DNA from: Rhodohalobacter sp. 614A
GTDB lineage: Bacteria > Bacteroidota > Rhodothermia > Balneolales > Balneolaceae
Assembly (NCBI RefSeq): GCF_021462415.1
Contig: NZ_JAKEDS010000001.1
Location: forward strand, 2,099,935 to 2,163,934
Direction: 5' to 3'
DNA length: 64,000 nt
In this document: in pieces, positions 1-8,278 of the stretch
How positions within the stretch are numbered: the stretch's first letter is position 1
Layout: each line of letters opens with the position of its first letter
Made by a program: the position numbers and the translations under genes
The notes under the pieces: generated by a model
What the model was told of the DNA's origin: nothing
Seen by the model: the letters and a program-made list of their open reading frames with translations, nothing else
Database searches by the model: none

Positions 1-257
1 TTTTTCAGCAATCCGGACAGTTCCACTTGTGAAACTACTTTACACCCGGTTTTTTTGGCGAGATCAACCGTATCGCCCACATGATCTCCATGCCCGTGTG
101 TTAGAAGTATAAAATCAATATCGTTCGGGTTTTTATGCTCATCTGGCGTAGATGGATTATCCGATAAAAAAGGATCGATATAAATGACCAGTCCTGACGG
201 CGATTCAAGTCGAAAAGCCGAGTGTCCCAGCCACCACGCTTTTATGTTTGTCTTCAT
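1..257 (-). CDS. Metal-dependent hydrolase, UPF0173-like (C-terminus outside window)
   Basis: The first 85 or so residues of a metallo-beta-lactamase-fold hydrolase read leftward off the window edge. The start is an ATG at 255-257 and the N-terminus reads MKTNIKAWWLGHSAFRLES. The metal-binding motif THGHGDH sits near residues 54-60, and an earlier IDPFLSDNPS segment is typical of the UPF0173 (YtkL-like) family. These proteins are small soluble hydrolases whose natural substrate is generally unknown. It is divergent from the YciO-family gene, with a 175-bp spacer. The family call is fairly secure; the function is not. Confidence 0.8.
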   Translation of the reverse strand, partial: MKTNIKAWWLGHSAFRLESPSGLVIYIDPFLSDNPSTPDEHKNPNDIDFILLTHGHGDHVGDTVDLAKKTGCKVVSQVELSGLLK

Positions 258-432
258 CCTGTTCCTCGTATTTATTATTGTTTATTCTCAAAATATGTAA
301 CACAAAAATTCTTTGAATCGTTGGAATCGGTTTTTCCATTTTCTTCCAAAAAATGATGCAACTTTTTTCCATTAAAAAGATTTAATTGTAGTAGACGATC
401 ATATCCAACAATCATAAATCATGTAATATTTT

Positions 433-1110
433 ATGGCAAAACGAATTAAGATTCATCCGGATACCCCTCATCGTGACAAAATTTATGAAATCAGTGATGA
501 TTTAAGGAAGGAGGCGGTAGCACTATTACCAACCGACAGCCAATATGCTTTGATTTGTGATTATCAGAATAAAAAGGGGATGGACCGAATCCGTAAGATC
601 CGCCAGATGGGGAAGAAGGATCATCTGACTGTAATGTGCCATTCTCTTGAGCATGTTTCTACTTTTGCCCATTTGAGTGATGACAATTTTAAATTGATAA
701 AGCGCCTTATTCCCGGGCCTTATACGTTTATTCTGCCCGCTACACGCGAAGTGCCGCGGTTATTAACGCATCCCAAGAAACGAACGGTGGGCATACGTGT
801 ACCGGAGTATCCAATCTGTCTGGAGTTGATCAAAGAGCTTGGCCGGCCGGTTTTGGCAATCACTGCAAAACTGAAAGGAGTTGAGCATGGACACCCGGAA
901 GATGGAGATCGTGAGCTCTTTTTGAGTCGGTTTGATAAAATTGTGGACGTAATCATTGACAACCAAGAGCCCCTTGTTGCAGACGAAACAACCATTCTGG
1001 ATCTTACCAATCAGCCATCACAGCTTTTACGTGAAGGCTTGGGGATGGATCGCCTGAATGAAGCTTTGGCCTTGGAAACCCGTGAACTCGAAGGATTTGA
1101 AGCCGTTTAA
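433..1110 (+). CDS. YciO/YrdC/Sua5-family protein (L-threonylcarbamoyladenylate synthase family)
   Basis: This 225-residue protein consists of a single YrdC domain. It shows the nucleotide/bicarbonate-site motif LPTDSQYAL (residues 32-40), the PGPYTFILPAT segment (94-104) and VGIRVPEYP (119-127). True TsaC/Sua5 enzymes make threonylcarbamoyl-AMP for the t6A tRNA modification. This protein has the YciO-style variant PTDSQYAL instead of the classical PTETVYGL, so it may be the less well understood YciO paralogue. It has no Sua5 C-terminal domain. It is convergent with the mtnA homologue and the two stop codons abut. The family is certain; whether it makes t6A is not. Confidence 0.88.
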   Translation: MAKRIKIHPDTPHRDKIYEISDDLRKEAVALLPTDSQYALICDYQNKKGMDRIRKIRQMGKKDHLTVMCHSLEHVSTFAHLSDDNFKLIKRLIPGPYTFILPATREVPRLLTHPKKRTVGIRVPEYPICLELIKELGRPVLAITAKLKGVEHGHPEDGDRELFLSRFDKIVDVIIDNQEPLVADETTILDLTNQPSQLLREGLGMDRLNEALALETRELEGFEAV

Positions 1111-2163
1111 TTAGCTCAACAGGCCTTCAAAATTCTTTTTAAAGTCCGGTTTTATCAACCCTTTTTCTGTGATAAAACCTGTTATCAGTTTATTGGGGGT
1201 GATGTCAAAGGCGGGATTGTATACATCAATTTTGTCAGGGGCGGTTTGTTTATTGCCGAAATGAGTTACCTCGTCCGGTTCACGCTCTTCAAGTTCAAAT
1301 TCATCGCCTTTTTCAAGGTTCATATCAACGGTTGAGAGCGGGGCCGCGATATAAAAAGGGATATGATGGGCATTTGCCAAAACGGCCAGGTTGTATGTAC
1401 CAATTCGGTTGACAGTATCGCCATTTTTCGAAATCCGGTCAGCTCCGGTAATCACCAAATCAATCTTGCCTTCTTTCATAAGGATTGCTGCGGCTGCGTC
1501 GACATTCAGGGTGTGCGGAATTTCTGATTTTTTAAGCTCCCATGTTGTCAGCCGGGCACCCTGTAAAAGCGGACGGGTTTCATTTACCCAAACCATTTTC
1601 AGTTTCCCGGCATTGTGAGCATGTGAAATTACCGACAATGCCGTTCCGTATTCTCCGGTGGCAAGTCCGCCGGTGTTGTCATGAGTTAGAATACCGGCAT
1701 TTTTTGGAACTATATCCAGGCCATTCTTCCCAATGGTTTTGCACATCCGGCGATCTTCCTGGTGAATGGTTATAGCTGTATCAAGTACTTTCTCTTTTAT
1801 AAGATTAATATCTTCTTCTTTGTGTGCAAAAATGGTTTTCAGCACTCTTTGTAATGACCAGGAGAGATTCATTGCGGCAGGCTGGGCCGATTTGATGTAA
1901 TCTGCAATCCGCTGGCACTCGCTGTGAAAGGTTTGGAATGCTGAATCGGGCAGGTTCAGAACTCCGAAATAAAGCCCATAAGCTCCTGCAATTCCTATTG
2001 CCGGGCCTCCGCGGAGTTTTTGTTTCTTGATGGCATCCCATATTTGTCCAACTGAATTCAGATCAATATAAACCTCGCGGTCGGGCAGAAATGTTTGATC
2101 GAGTATGGTTAAATGGTCGTCTTCCCATCGAAGAGATTGAAATGATGAATCATCCTGAGACAT
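1111..2163 (-). CDS. mtnA: MtnA-like aldose phosphate isomerase (methylthioribose-1-phosphate isomerase family), catalytic Cys replaced
   Basis: This 350-residue protein belongs to the MtnA/eIF2B-alpha-like family, whose founding activity converts S-methyl-5-thioribose-1-phosphate to the ribulose-1-phosphate in methionine salvage. Family motifs are clear: RGGPAIG (51-57), NETRPLLQGARLTTWEL (194-210) and TGADRISKNGDTVNRIGT (239-256), which includes the general-acid Asp242. The motif that normally reads THCNTGxLAT reads THDNTGGLAT here, so the position of the catalytic Cys (Cys160 in Bacillus subtilis MtnA) is Asp162. No other methionine-salvage gene is in the window. The family is certain; activity on the usual substrate is doubtful. 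Confidence 0.85.
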   Translation of the reverse strand: MSQDDSSFQSLRWEDDHLTILDQTFLPDREVYIDLNSVGQIWDAIKKQKLRGGPAIGIAGAYGLYFGVLNLPDSAFQTFHSECQRIADYIKSAQPAAMNLSWSLQRVLKTIFAHKEEDINLIKEKVLDTAITIHQEDRRMCKTIGKNGLDIVPKNAGILTHDNTGGLATGEYGTALSVISHAHNAGKLKMVWVNETRPLLQGARLTTWELKKSEIPHTLNVDAAAAILMKEGKIDLVITGADRISKNGDTVNRIGTYNLAVLANAHHIPFYIAAPLSTVDMNLEKGDEFELEEREPDEVTHFGNKQTAPDKIDVYNPAFDITPNKLITGFITEKGLIKPDFKKNFEGLLS

Positions 2164-2400
2164 AGAGCAAATTACTTCCGTTTAAATTGGCGTCCCCTAA
2201 ACATAAGTAATTCAAAAGAGAGTATAGGAAAAATCCTTACATCAAATTAAGGAGGCACCTTAGAGTACGATCAGGTTTGGTCTCTTCACTCTTCAGCAGA
2301 GAAATTTTTACTATTTAAATAGCATTGAGAGAGAAACTTATTGAGAGATTTTAGCGGTACCATAACTTGAGTATTAAAAAAAAGACTTGAGGTGATCGCC

Positions 2401-2607
2401 ATGATTATGAAGAAAAATGTAGGATACTGGGATTCAATAATCAGAACAATAGCAGGTGGGATAATTGTCAGTTTAGGTTTGTTTTATGAGAATTATTGGG
2501 GATTGGCAGGCCTGATTTTGATCTTTTCCGGAGTAGTGGAGTTTTGCCCGATTTATCGGCTGCTTCATTTTACTACCATGGATCCCAATCTGGAGAGAGA
2601 AAATTAA
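2401..2607 (+). CDS. DUF2892 / YgaP-like small inner-membrane protein
   Basis: A short protein of about 68 residues. MKKNVGYWDSIIRTIAG is followed by two hydrophobic segments and a CPIYRLL motif, the hallmark of the DUF2892 (YgaP transmembrane domain-like) family. It is predicted to sit in the cytoplasmic membrane as a two-helix hairpin; its role is unknown. The start is placed at the ATG at 2401 because a GAGG purine run lies about 8 bases upstream; an ATG at 2407 is also possible. It is monocistronic, with a strong terminator after it. Confidence 0.8.
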   Translation: MIMKKNVGYWDSIIRTIAGGIIVSLGLFYENYWGLAGLILIFSGVVEFCPIYRLLHFTTMDPNLEREN

Positions 2608-2671
2608 CGAATGTTACTCTCTGGTTTCTTGATACCATTCATATCATAACCTGAGTTCAATCATGGAATAG

Positions 2672-2704
2672 AAGGGGAGCCGGATTATGTTCGGCTCCCT
2701 TTTT
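2672..2704 (+). terminator. Rho-independent terminator after the DUF2892 gene
   Basis: An 8-bp perfect G+C-rich stem, GGGAGCCG / CGGCTCCC, with a 9-base loop is followed by a run of T. It ends transcription of the small membrane protein gene and lies between two convergent genes. Confidence 0.9.
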
Positions 2705-2736
2705 AATTTGAACCACTTATTTTGATAAAGTCGTTG

Positions 2737-3339
2737 CTACCGATATTTGTCGTTCAGCCCAATTCCTTGTCGAATCAAATCAAGCGATTTTTCCAGACGA
2801 CGTTGCTTGGTGGTATCCCGTTTGGCTGTTTCAATGTGTTCGATGAATTCTTTCTTTTTGTAATCGGGAAACTTATCAAATTCAGTTTTTGCTTTCGGGT
2901 CAAGCGAAAGTGCATTTTGAAGCAAATCTGATGAATATTCTTTCTTTTCCGACTTGTCTGGTACCGTTAATTCTCCATTTTCTTCCTGAAACTTCACCGC
3001 TTCACGGATCAAATCACTGAGGGCATCTACATTCAAATCTTTGATACTGTGAAGAATATATTTTCTCATGTATTTGGTATCGTCAGAACTTGCTTCCAGC
3101 AGATTTTCGGGATCATCAAAGAAAGCGCCTTTATGGAACCATACCGCTGCAAATTTTTTGAATTTTACCGTGGTCATCATAATCCCGTTATACTCGTAGG
3201 AAGGAGAACCCCACTTGATGGCTTCTTCTACCTCAGGAACTATTTCAAGAATCATCTCATGGATTTTGGAGAGTATCGGATGAGCAAAAGTACCTTCGGT
3301 TGCCGAAATATATTCATCAATAGTTTTTGGTTTCGCCAT
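2737..3339 (-). CDS. YdeI/DUF1801-type protein (YdeI/OmpD-associated family)
   Basis: About 200 residues. The N-terminal half is a DUF1801 (YdhG-like) domain: EEAIKWGSPSYEYNG, then KKFAAVWFHKGAFFDDP. The C-terminal half is a YdeI-type region, KTEFDKFPDYKKKEFIEHIE, followed by a basic RRLEKSLDLI tail. Such proteins are small, soluble and of unknown biochemical role; some relatives were linked to bacteriocin or peptide tolerance. The start is placed at the ATG beginning MAKPKTIDEY because the 12 upstream in-frame residues look unlike the family. Its 3' neighbour across the terminator is the DUF2892 gene. Confidence 0.8.
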   Translation of the reverse strand: MAKPKTIDEYISATEGTFAHPILSKIHEMILEIVPEVEEAIKWGSPSYEYNGIMMTTVKFKKFAAVWFHKGAFFDDPENLLEASSDDTKYMRKYILHSIKDLNVDALSDLIREAVKFQEENGELTVPDKSEKKEYSSDLLQNALSLDPKAKTEFDKFPDYKKKEFIEHIETAKRDTTKQRRLEKSLDLIRQGIGLNDKYR

Positions 3340-3461
3340 AGTGTTCTGCCTTGTTAAGATTCGCTGCCGAATCATTCATGCCGATGGTTTATACGGTTTT
3401 GAACAGGTAAATAAACATAATTATATGAATGATAGAAATATGAATCCTTACCTATCAAATC

Positions 3462-4916
3462 TTAGTTCTCATCGGGTTCACGTGTTCTAACCTCAGCATT
3501 TTCTACACCTGGTTGATTTTCGAGATATCTCAAATATTTAGGAGGCAGTTCAAAGGGCCGTTCTTCTGGGATGGGAGGGAGGCGTGGTGTTTGAACGTCG
3601 GGTCTCTCAGGTCTCAGATCCGGGTTCCATTGAAAATTATCGAGTCTTCGCTGAACATTTGTTGAGTCTTCAGGAAGATAGGAACCATCAATGTTTTGTT
3701 GAGCTTTAAAGAAATCAAATTCTCCATTTTCGAAATACATGATGGAAGGACCGGCAGAGATAAGCTCTATCAAACCGTCAGGCTGATCATTTTCGTCCCG
3801 TTGGTGGAAAATAATTTCTGTATTGTTAAAGACCCGGATTCGCTCCAACTCGCCCTCTTCAAAATAGGCATTCAGCGTATCGCCGGTCATTTGATGCAAC
3901 CGGCCGGTCAGAGAGTCCTCCTGAACAACAATTGGCCGTGGAAAGGATGTCAGAAATCGAATATTGTCATCCTCCATGTACGCTTCTGTATAGGGACCGC
4001 TAAGCTGGATATTTTCGTGCCAAAGTTTGGGTGACGAACGCAAAATAAACTGGTCTAAATCATCTCTGTAATTTGCTGTATCAGCAATGGCCGAAAATTC
4101 AAGCGACCACATTCTCACGTTACCAAAAGCATCCATGTAAGATACCGTATCCACTTCCGTCAATTCAATGGTTTCTGCGAAAAGGTGGGTGGTATCTTCT
4201 TTTGATTCACTTACTTCCATCAGCCAGGCATCGTCCTTCAGCAACCGGTAATCGGTTGAATCTGCATACAGATATTGACCAGAGAACCGGACGTCATCCT
4301 CATAATCGTGAGCAAAAACATTTCCAAACATCTCGTACAAATCACTCGTTCGATTCATGAATAACGAATCTGCTTCGATGTATTGAGTGGTATCGGATAA
4401 CTGAACGTTTCCCCTGAAAACGGCGCTATCAACTTCCTGGTAATAGAGTCCGCTCTGTGCGATCAGTGTTCCGTCCTGGTCCTCAAACCTAACGGGTACT
4501 TCAAATGTGGCAATATCGGTTTCCATATCAACATCAATGGAATCGCTGAACATAATGTTTTGGTCGGACTGGACAATAACACGGCCACGCAGCCGGCTGA
4601 ATTCTGCTTCCGTATCGTGGTACAGAGTATCAGCCCAGATCATTTCGTTATCGGTTTCAATCTGGATGTTGAATGCCATCAATAAATTTCGGTCGATATA
4701 TTGGTAGACGCTGTCCGTTTCGAGAACCATTTCGTCCGTAGTAAGAATGACATTTCCAAGGATTTTCCGAACACTTTCGCCATCAATAGTCACCCCCTCA
4801 GCCTGGTCGGCCTGGTTGATGATCACCCGGTTCTGAGCATTGACAGATTGAGTGAACGCCAAACAAATCAGCGATAAGGAAATAGAAAGAAAACAATATG
4901 TGGCAAATGTTCTCAT
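3462..4916 (-). CDS. OstA/LptA-like lipopolysaccharide-transport family protein
   Basis: 484 residues with an N-terminal signal peptide (hydrophobic residues about 5-25, ending VNAQ). A long series of OstA/LptA-like beta-jellyroll repeats follows: ESVRKILGNVILTTDEM, SRLRGRVIVQSDQ, YEMFGNVFAHD. The C-terminus is rich in Pro. In Bacteroidota such proteins are the periplasmic partners that carry LPS from the inner-membrane Lpt complex to LptD. Its start codon overlaps the stop of the lptC-like gene (TAATG), so the two are translationally coupled. It is longer than E. coli LptA (about 185 residues), as is usual for this family. Confidence 0.82.
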   Translation of the reverse strand: MRTFATYCFLSISLSLICLAFTQSVNAQNRVIINQADQAEGVTIDGESVRKILGNVILTTDEMVLETDSVYQYIDRNLLMAFNIQIETDNEMIWADTLYHDTEAEFSRLRGRVIVQSDQNIMFSDSIDVDMETDIATFEVPVRFEDQDGTLIAQSGLYYQEVDSAVFRGNVQLSDTTQYIEADSLFMNRTSDLYEMFGNVFAHDYEDDVRFSGQYLYADSTDYRLLKDDAWLMEVSESKEDTTHLFAETIELTEVDTVSYMDAFGNVRMWSLEFSAIADTANYRDDLDQFILRSSPKLWHENIQLSGPYTEAYMEDDNIRFLTSFPRPIVVQEDSLTGRLHQMTGDTLNAYFEEGELERIRVFNNTEIIFHQRDENDQPDGLIELISAGPSIMYFENGEFDFFKAQQNIDGSYLPEDSTNVQRRLDNFQWNPDLRPERPDVQTPRLPPIPEERPFELPPKYLRYLENQPGVENAEVRTREPDEN

Positions 4917-5491
4917 TAATCGACGATTAACCGGCCTCGGGGTTCGATAATTGTGTATGATGTAAGATCAGTCTGTCCATCAAAACCGCGGCCCGAAATA
5001 CTGTCTGTGGGGGTTATGATTGTAACAAATTGCGGAGATGAAATGCGATCAGAATCCTGAATGTATTTTAAATATTCGGTATATAATTGCCGGTCATCCA
5101 CAGTTTGAACCCGCACAGAATCAATCAGCTCAAACTCTCTCACATCTTCCAAATAGACAGCTTCTTTGCTCCATGCCTCTGTTTCAAGGGCTCCAGTAGT
5201 ATCATATAGTTGGACATAGACCGGACCATCTATCGTAGTTCTTTTATTCTCTTCACTTTGATATTGAACAGCATGAGAGCCTTCAATAATCATACGGGTT
5301 CGACCTTCACGCAACAATGAAATTTCTACATCCCAGCTTTCTGAAGTGGTAATGAGAGAGTCGTTGAGAGCGGCCTGAACCTGCTGGTTATCGTATTCGG
5401 AAAGTTCGGTACAGGAAAACGTGAGAAATACAGCCGGTAAAATCAGTCCGTATTTAAGATTCCGTCCCGAAGTAACGGTCTCCGGCGTCAC
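4916..5491 (-). CDS. lptC: LptC-like LPS-export lipoprotein
   Basis: About 190 residues. The N-terminal hydrophobic stretch LKYGLILPAVFLTFSC ends in a lipobox-like Cys, followed by an LptC-type domain: TRMIIEGSHAVQYQSEEN, VREFELIDSVRVQTVD, and a DSISGRGFDG motif near the C-terminus. LptC links the inner-membrane LPS extractor LptBFG to LptA/OstA, and the next gene is the OstA-like partner. The start is uncertain. No ATG lies directly before the signal segment; the GTG at 5491 leaves a 38-bp overlap with upp, while ATGs at 5515 or 5560 would give longer overlaps. Confidence 0.8.
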   Translation of the reverse strand: MTPETVTSGRNLKYGLILPAVFLTFSCTELSEYDNQQVQAALNDSLITTSESWDVEISLLREGRTRMIIEGSHAVQYQSEENKRTTIDGPVYVQLYDTTGALETEAWSKEAVYLEDVREFELIDSVRVQTVDDRQLYTEYLKYIQDSDRISSPQFVTIITPTDSISGRGFDGQTDLTSYTIIEPRGRLIVD

Positions 5492-6092
5492 CCAATCCCG
5501 GAACGATGTAAGCATTGCTGTTAAGTTTTTCATCCACGGCTGCTGTAATAATCTGTACATCGGGAAAATTCTTTGAAATTCGTTCCAATCCTTCCGGGGC
5601 TGAAATCAGGGAGATAAAGCGAATATTTTTTGCTCCTTTTTTCTGAAGGAATTCAATAGCGTCCTTTGCACTTCCGCCGGTTGCCAGCATCGGATCCACC
5701 AAAAGAACCATCGCTTCATCCAGCCCATGAGGAAGGTTTGAATAATAGTCAACGGGCTCGTGGGTGGTTTCGTCTCTATACATGCCCAGATGCCCAACTT
5801 TTGCATCGGGTACAAAATCAATAATAGCATCTACCAGGCTCAAACCCGCTCTTAAAATAGGAACAACGATAATTCTTTTGTCGATCTCATATCCCTTGGC
5901 GGTTGTAATGGGAGTCTGGATTTCTTTTTCCGACAAGGGAAGGTCTTTGAGAGCAAAATAGGCTAAAATCCTTGCAATTCTCGCCATCGCCATCCGAAAA
6001 TCTGCCGTTTTAGTACCAGAATCCCTGAGGATTGTGAGATCCCTGGCTACAACCGGATGTTGAATGACGGTTGGCTCATTCGAATTATTCAT
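5454..6092 (-). CDS. upp: Uracil phosphoribosyltransferase
   Basis: 212 residues, the usual length for this pyrimidine-salvage enzyme, which makes UMP from uracil and PRPP. The PRPP-binding signature LLVDPMLATGGSA is intact. The family-typical RIIVVPILRAGLSLVDAI and the C-terminal GLGDAGDRYFGT, which forms the uracil site, are also present. It lies between an alanine-type symporter (8-bp overlap at its start) and the lptC-like gene (overlap at its end), in a compact leftward run. Nothing unusual is seen in the protein. Confidence 0.97.
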   Translation of the reverse strand: MNNSNEPTVIQHPVVARDLTILRDSGTKTADFRMAMARIARILAYFALKDLPLSEKEIQTPITTAKGYEIDKRIIVVPILRAGLSLVDAIIDFVPDAKVGHLGMYRDETTHEPVDYYSNLPHGLDEAMVLLVDPMLATGGSAKDAIEFLQKKGAKNIRFISLISAPEGLERISKNFPDVQIITAAVDEKLNSNAYIVPGLGDAGDRYFGTES

Positions 6093-7734
6093 TGTCTTCA
6101 GAATCCTTCAGCCGTTGGAAATAATCTTTTGTTGTGGCATAGACGACTCCGGAGAGAGCGAATAATGCAATCAGGTTTGGAAATGTCATCAACCCAAGGG
6201 CAATGTCACCAATTGCCCAGATGGTTCCAAGTGCTGTAATTGCACCAATAAAGTGCAGAATAACATATACACCTTTATAGTAGATAATGGATTTATCACC
6301 AAATAAATATTGAATGGAACGGTCTCCATAGTAACTCCAGGATATGGAAGTTGATATCGCAAAAAGTAACACAGAAATGGTTACAATATATTTGCCTCCC
6401 GGGAAAAGAGGTGCAAGGCCCCGTTCAAATCCTTCGGAAGTGAGTGTCGCGCCATTATAAATTTCATTCCCATACACAATTCCACTTTGTTCACCACTTG
6501 CATCGCTTCTGGCAGTTAAGTTTTGTGTGTTGATGGTTCCAGTGAAGTATTCTGTTTGCTCTAAGTTGGCAAAAACCGTGTCAATCGGGAAAGCACTTCT
6601 AAGCATCGTTCCATTTTGAATGATTCCTTCTTTTACAACGAGAGTGGTTTCATCATCGAGAGTTTCTGTGATCTGGAATTCGAGATCCGGTGAATTCAAG
6701 TTTACTTCCGTGGCATGTTTCATATCCCATACTCCGGTTGAAATAATTACAAGTCCGGTCATGGTACAGATCAAAATGGTGTCAATAAACGGTTCAAGAA
6801 GGGCCACTACACCTTCGCGGACAGGTTCTTCCGTTTTGGCGGCGCCGTGGGCAATAGGCGCGGACCCCTGGCCGGCTTCATTCGAAAAGAGCCCCCGTTT
6901 TACGCCCCAGACCATCGTGGTGATAAACAATCCTGAACCAACGCCCCAAGTTCCGGCTTGAGGATTAAATGCGTTGGAAAAGATGGTCCCGAAAGAGGGA
7001 ATGATTTGATCATAATTTAAAAGCAGAATAAAAAGTGCTCCCAAAACATAAACAAGAGCCATAAATGGTGTGAGGCGTGCCGTCACATAACCGATACGTT
7101 TTATTCCGCCGATGATAACAATTCCTACAATTGTAGCGGTAATGAGGCCGGTTACATAGGTGGGTACAATGATGAAGAATGAATTTTCCATCACATCGGC
7201 CACAGTGTTGGCCTGAATTGCATTACCCGTAAAAAATGAGCAGATAACGGCAAGGCTGGCAAAAATTACAGAGAGCCATTTCCAATTGGGGCCAAGTCCT
7301 TTTTCTATGTAGTACATCGGGCCGCCGGAAACAGATCCGTCAGCATTTTGTATTCGATATTTTACGGATAGTGTACATTCAGAAAACTTAACGGCCATGC
7401 CGAAGAAAGCGGTCACCCACATCCAGAAGAGTGCCCCGGGTCCTCCAAAGTGAATGGCGATAGCTACTCCCGCAATATTACCAATTCCAACAGTTGCAGA
7501 AAGTGCGGTAGAAAGTGCCTGAAAGTGATTTACATCTCCTGTGTCATCCGGGTTATCATAAAAACCACTTACAACTTTAACACCATGGGTAAATCTGCGT
7601 ATTTGAATGAAACCCATTCTGAGCGTTATAAATATACCATAGCCGAGCAGCAGAATAACCATGGCGGGTAAAACTTCAGGTGTATTCCAAACAAGATTAT
7701 TTAAAAACCCAACGATTCTTTCTAATACTTCCAT
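6085..7734 (-). CDS. Sodium:alanine/glycine symporter (AGCS family)
   Basis: A 549-residue multi-pass inner-membrane transporter. Diagnostic AGCS segments are present: HFQALSTALSATVGIGNIAG (70-89), GPGALFWMWVTAFFGMAVKF (98-117) and GLFSNEAGQGSAPIAHGAA (281-299). These proteins import alanine or glycine with Na+. Between residues about 342 and 426 there is a polar, Asp/Glu/Thr-rich stretch absent from textbook members such as those of about 450 residues, presumably an enlarged extracytoplasmic loop. It overlaps upp by 8 bp and is probably the first gene of the run. Substrate specificity cannot be read from the sequence. Confidence 0.93.
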   Translation of the reverse strand: MEVLERIVGFLNNLVWNTPEVLPAMVILLLGYGIFITLRMGFIQIRRFTHGVKVVSGFYDNPDDTGDVNHFQALSTALSATVGIGNIAGVAIAIHFGGPGALFWMWVTAFFGMAVKFSECTLSVKYRIQNADGSVSGGPMYYIEKGLGPNWKWLSVIFASLAVICSFFTGNAIQANTVADVMENSFFIIVPTYVTGLITATIVGIVIIGGIKRIGYVTARLTPFMALVYVLGALFILLLNYDQIIPSFGTIFSNAFNPQAGTWGVGSGLFITTMVWGVKRGLFSNEAGQGSAPIAHGAAKTEEPVREGVVALLEPFIDTILICTMTGLVIISTGVWDMKHATEVNLNSPDLEFQITETLDDETTLVVKEGIIQNGTMLRSAFPIDTVFANLEQTEYFTGTINTQNLTARSDASGEQSGIVYGNEIYNGATLTSEGFERGLAPLFPGGKYIVTISVLLFAISTSISWSYYGDRSIQYLFGDKSIIYYKGVYVILHFIGAITALGTIWAIGDIALGLMTFPNLIALFALSGVVYATTKDYFQRLKDSEDNE

Positions 7735-7920
7735 CTGTTCCTTTTAAATTCCGAGTTGAATTCAAAACGAAGGTATAAAAGATTTGACAAAACTTTTTAT
7801 AAAATTTCGCATTAATAATGAACGATTAGGGGTAAGTTTGACATTAACTGTATTACATTATTAAGAGCTATATCGTTATCAGCACTACTTAGTTAAGAAT
7901 AACAGATCAAAAGAAAAACT

Positions 7921-8205
7921 ATGACAAAAGCCGACATTGTAGATGTAATCGCATCGTCCACGGGGTTAACAAAAGTAGAAACCGAAGCCGTCGTTAACGG
8001 GTTTATGGATACGGTTATTGATGCCATGAAACGAGGTGAAACCATTGAGCTCAGAGGATTTGGAAGCTTTAAGGTGGTGAAACGTGCACAACGGGTTGCA
8101 AGAAATCCTAAAACCAACGAAGAAGTAATTGTACCGGAGCAATATGTGCCCATGCTGAAAGTCTCGAAAGATTTTAAGCAGGCAGTTAACGAAGCCAATA
8201 GCTAA
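7921..8205 (+). CDS. HU/IHF-family DNA-binding protein
   Basis: A 94-residue histone-like protein beginning MTKADIVDVIASSTGL, with the HU signature region RGFGSFKVVKRAQRVARNP (about residues 43-61) that forms the DNA-embracing beta arms. HU/IHF proteins bend DNA and compact the nucleoid. It is monocistronic, between two leftward genes. A TTGACA hexamer lies at 7838-7843, but I see no well-spaced -10 partner. Confidence 0.95.
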   Translation: MTKADIVDVIASSTGLTKVETEAVVNGFMDTVIDAMKRGETIELRGFGSFKVVKRAQRVARNPKTNEEVIVPEQYVPMLKVSKDFKQAVNEANS

Positions 8206-8278
8206 GGCATTTTTTTAAGGGTACAAAGCGTGAGGGTTTTTCGAGTCCCAAATTACAATTGGGGACAGACTGTTCTTA

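Noticed and set aside
8240..8262. TCCCAAATTACAATTGGGGA inverted repeat as an HU terminator
   Set aside because: The stem is only 5-6 bp with no T tract, so it is too weak to call.
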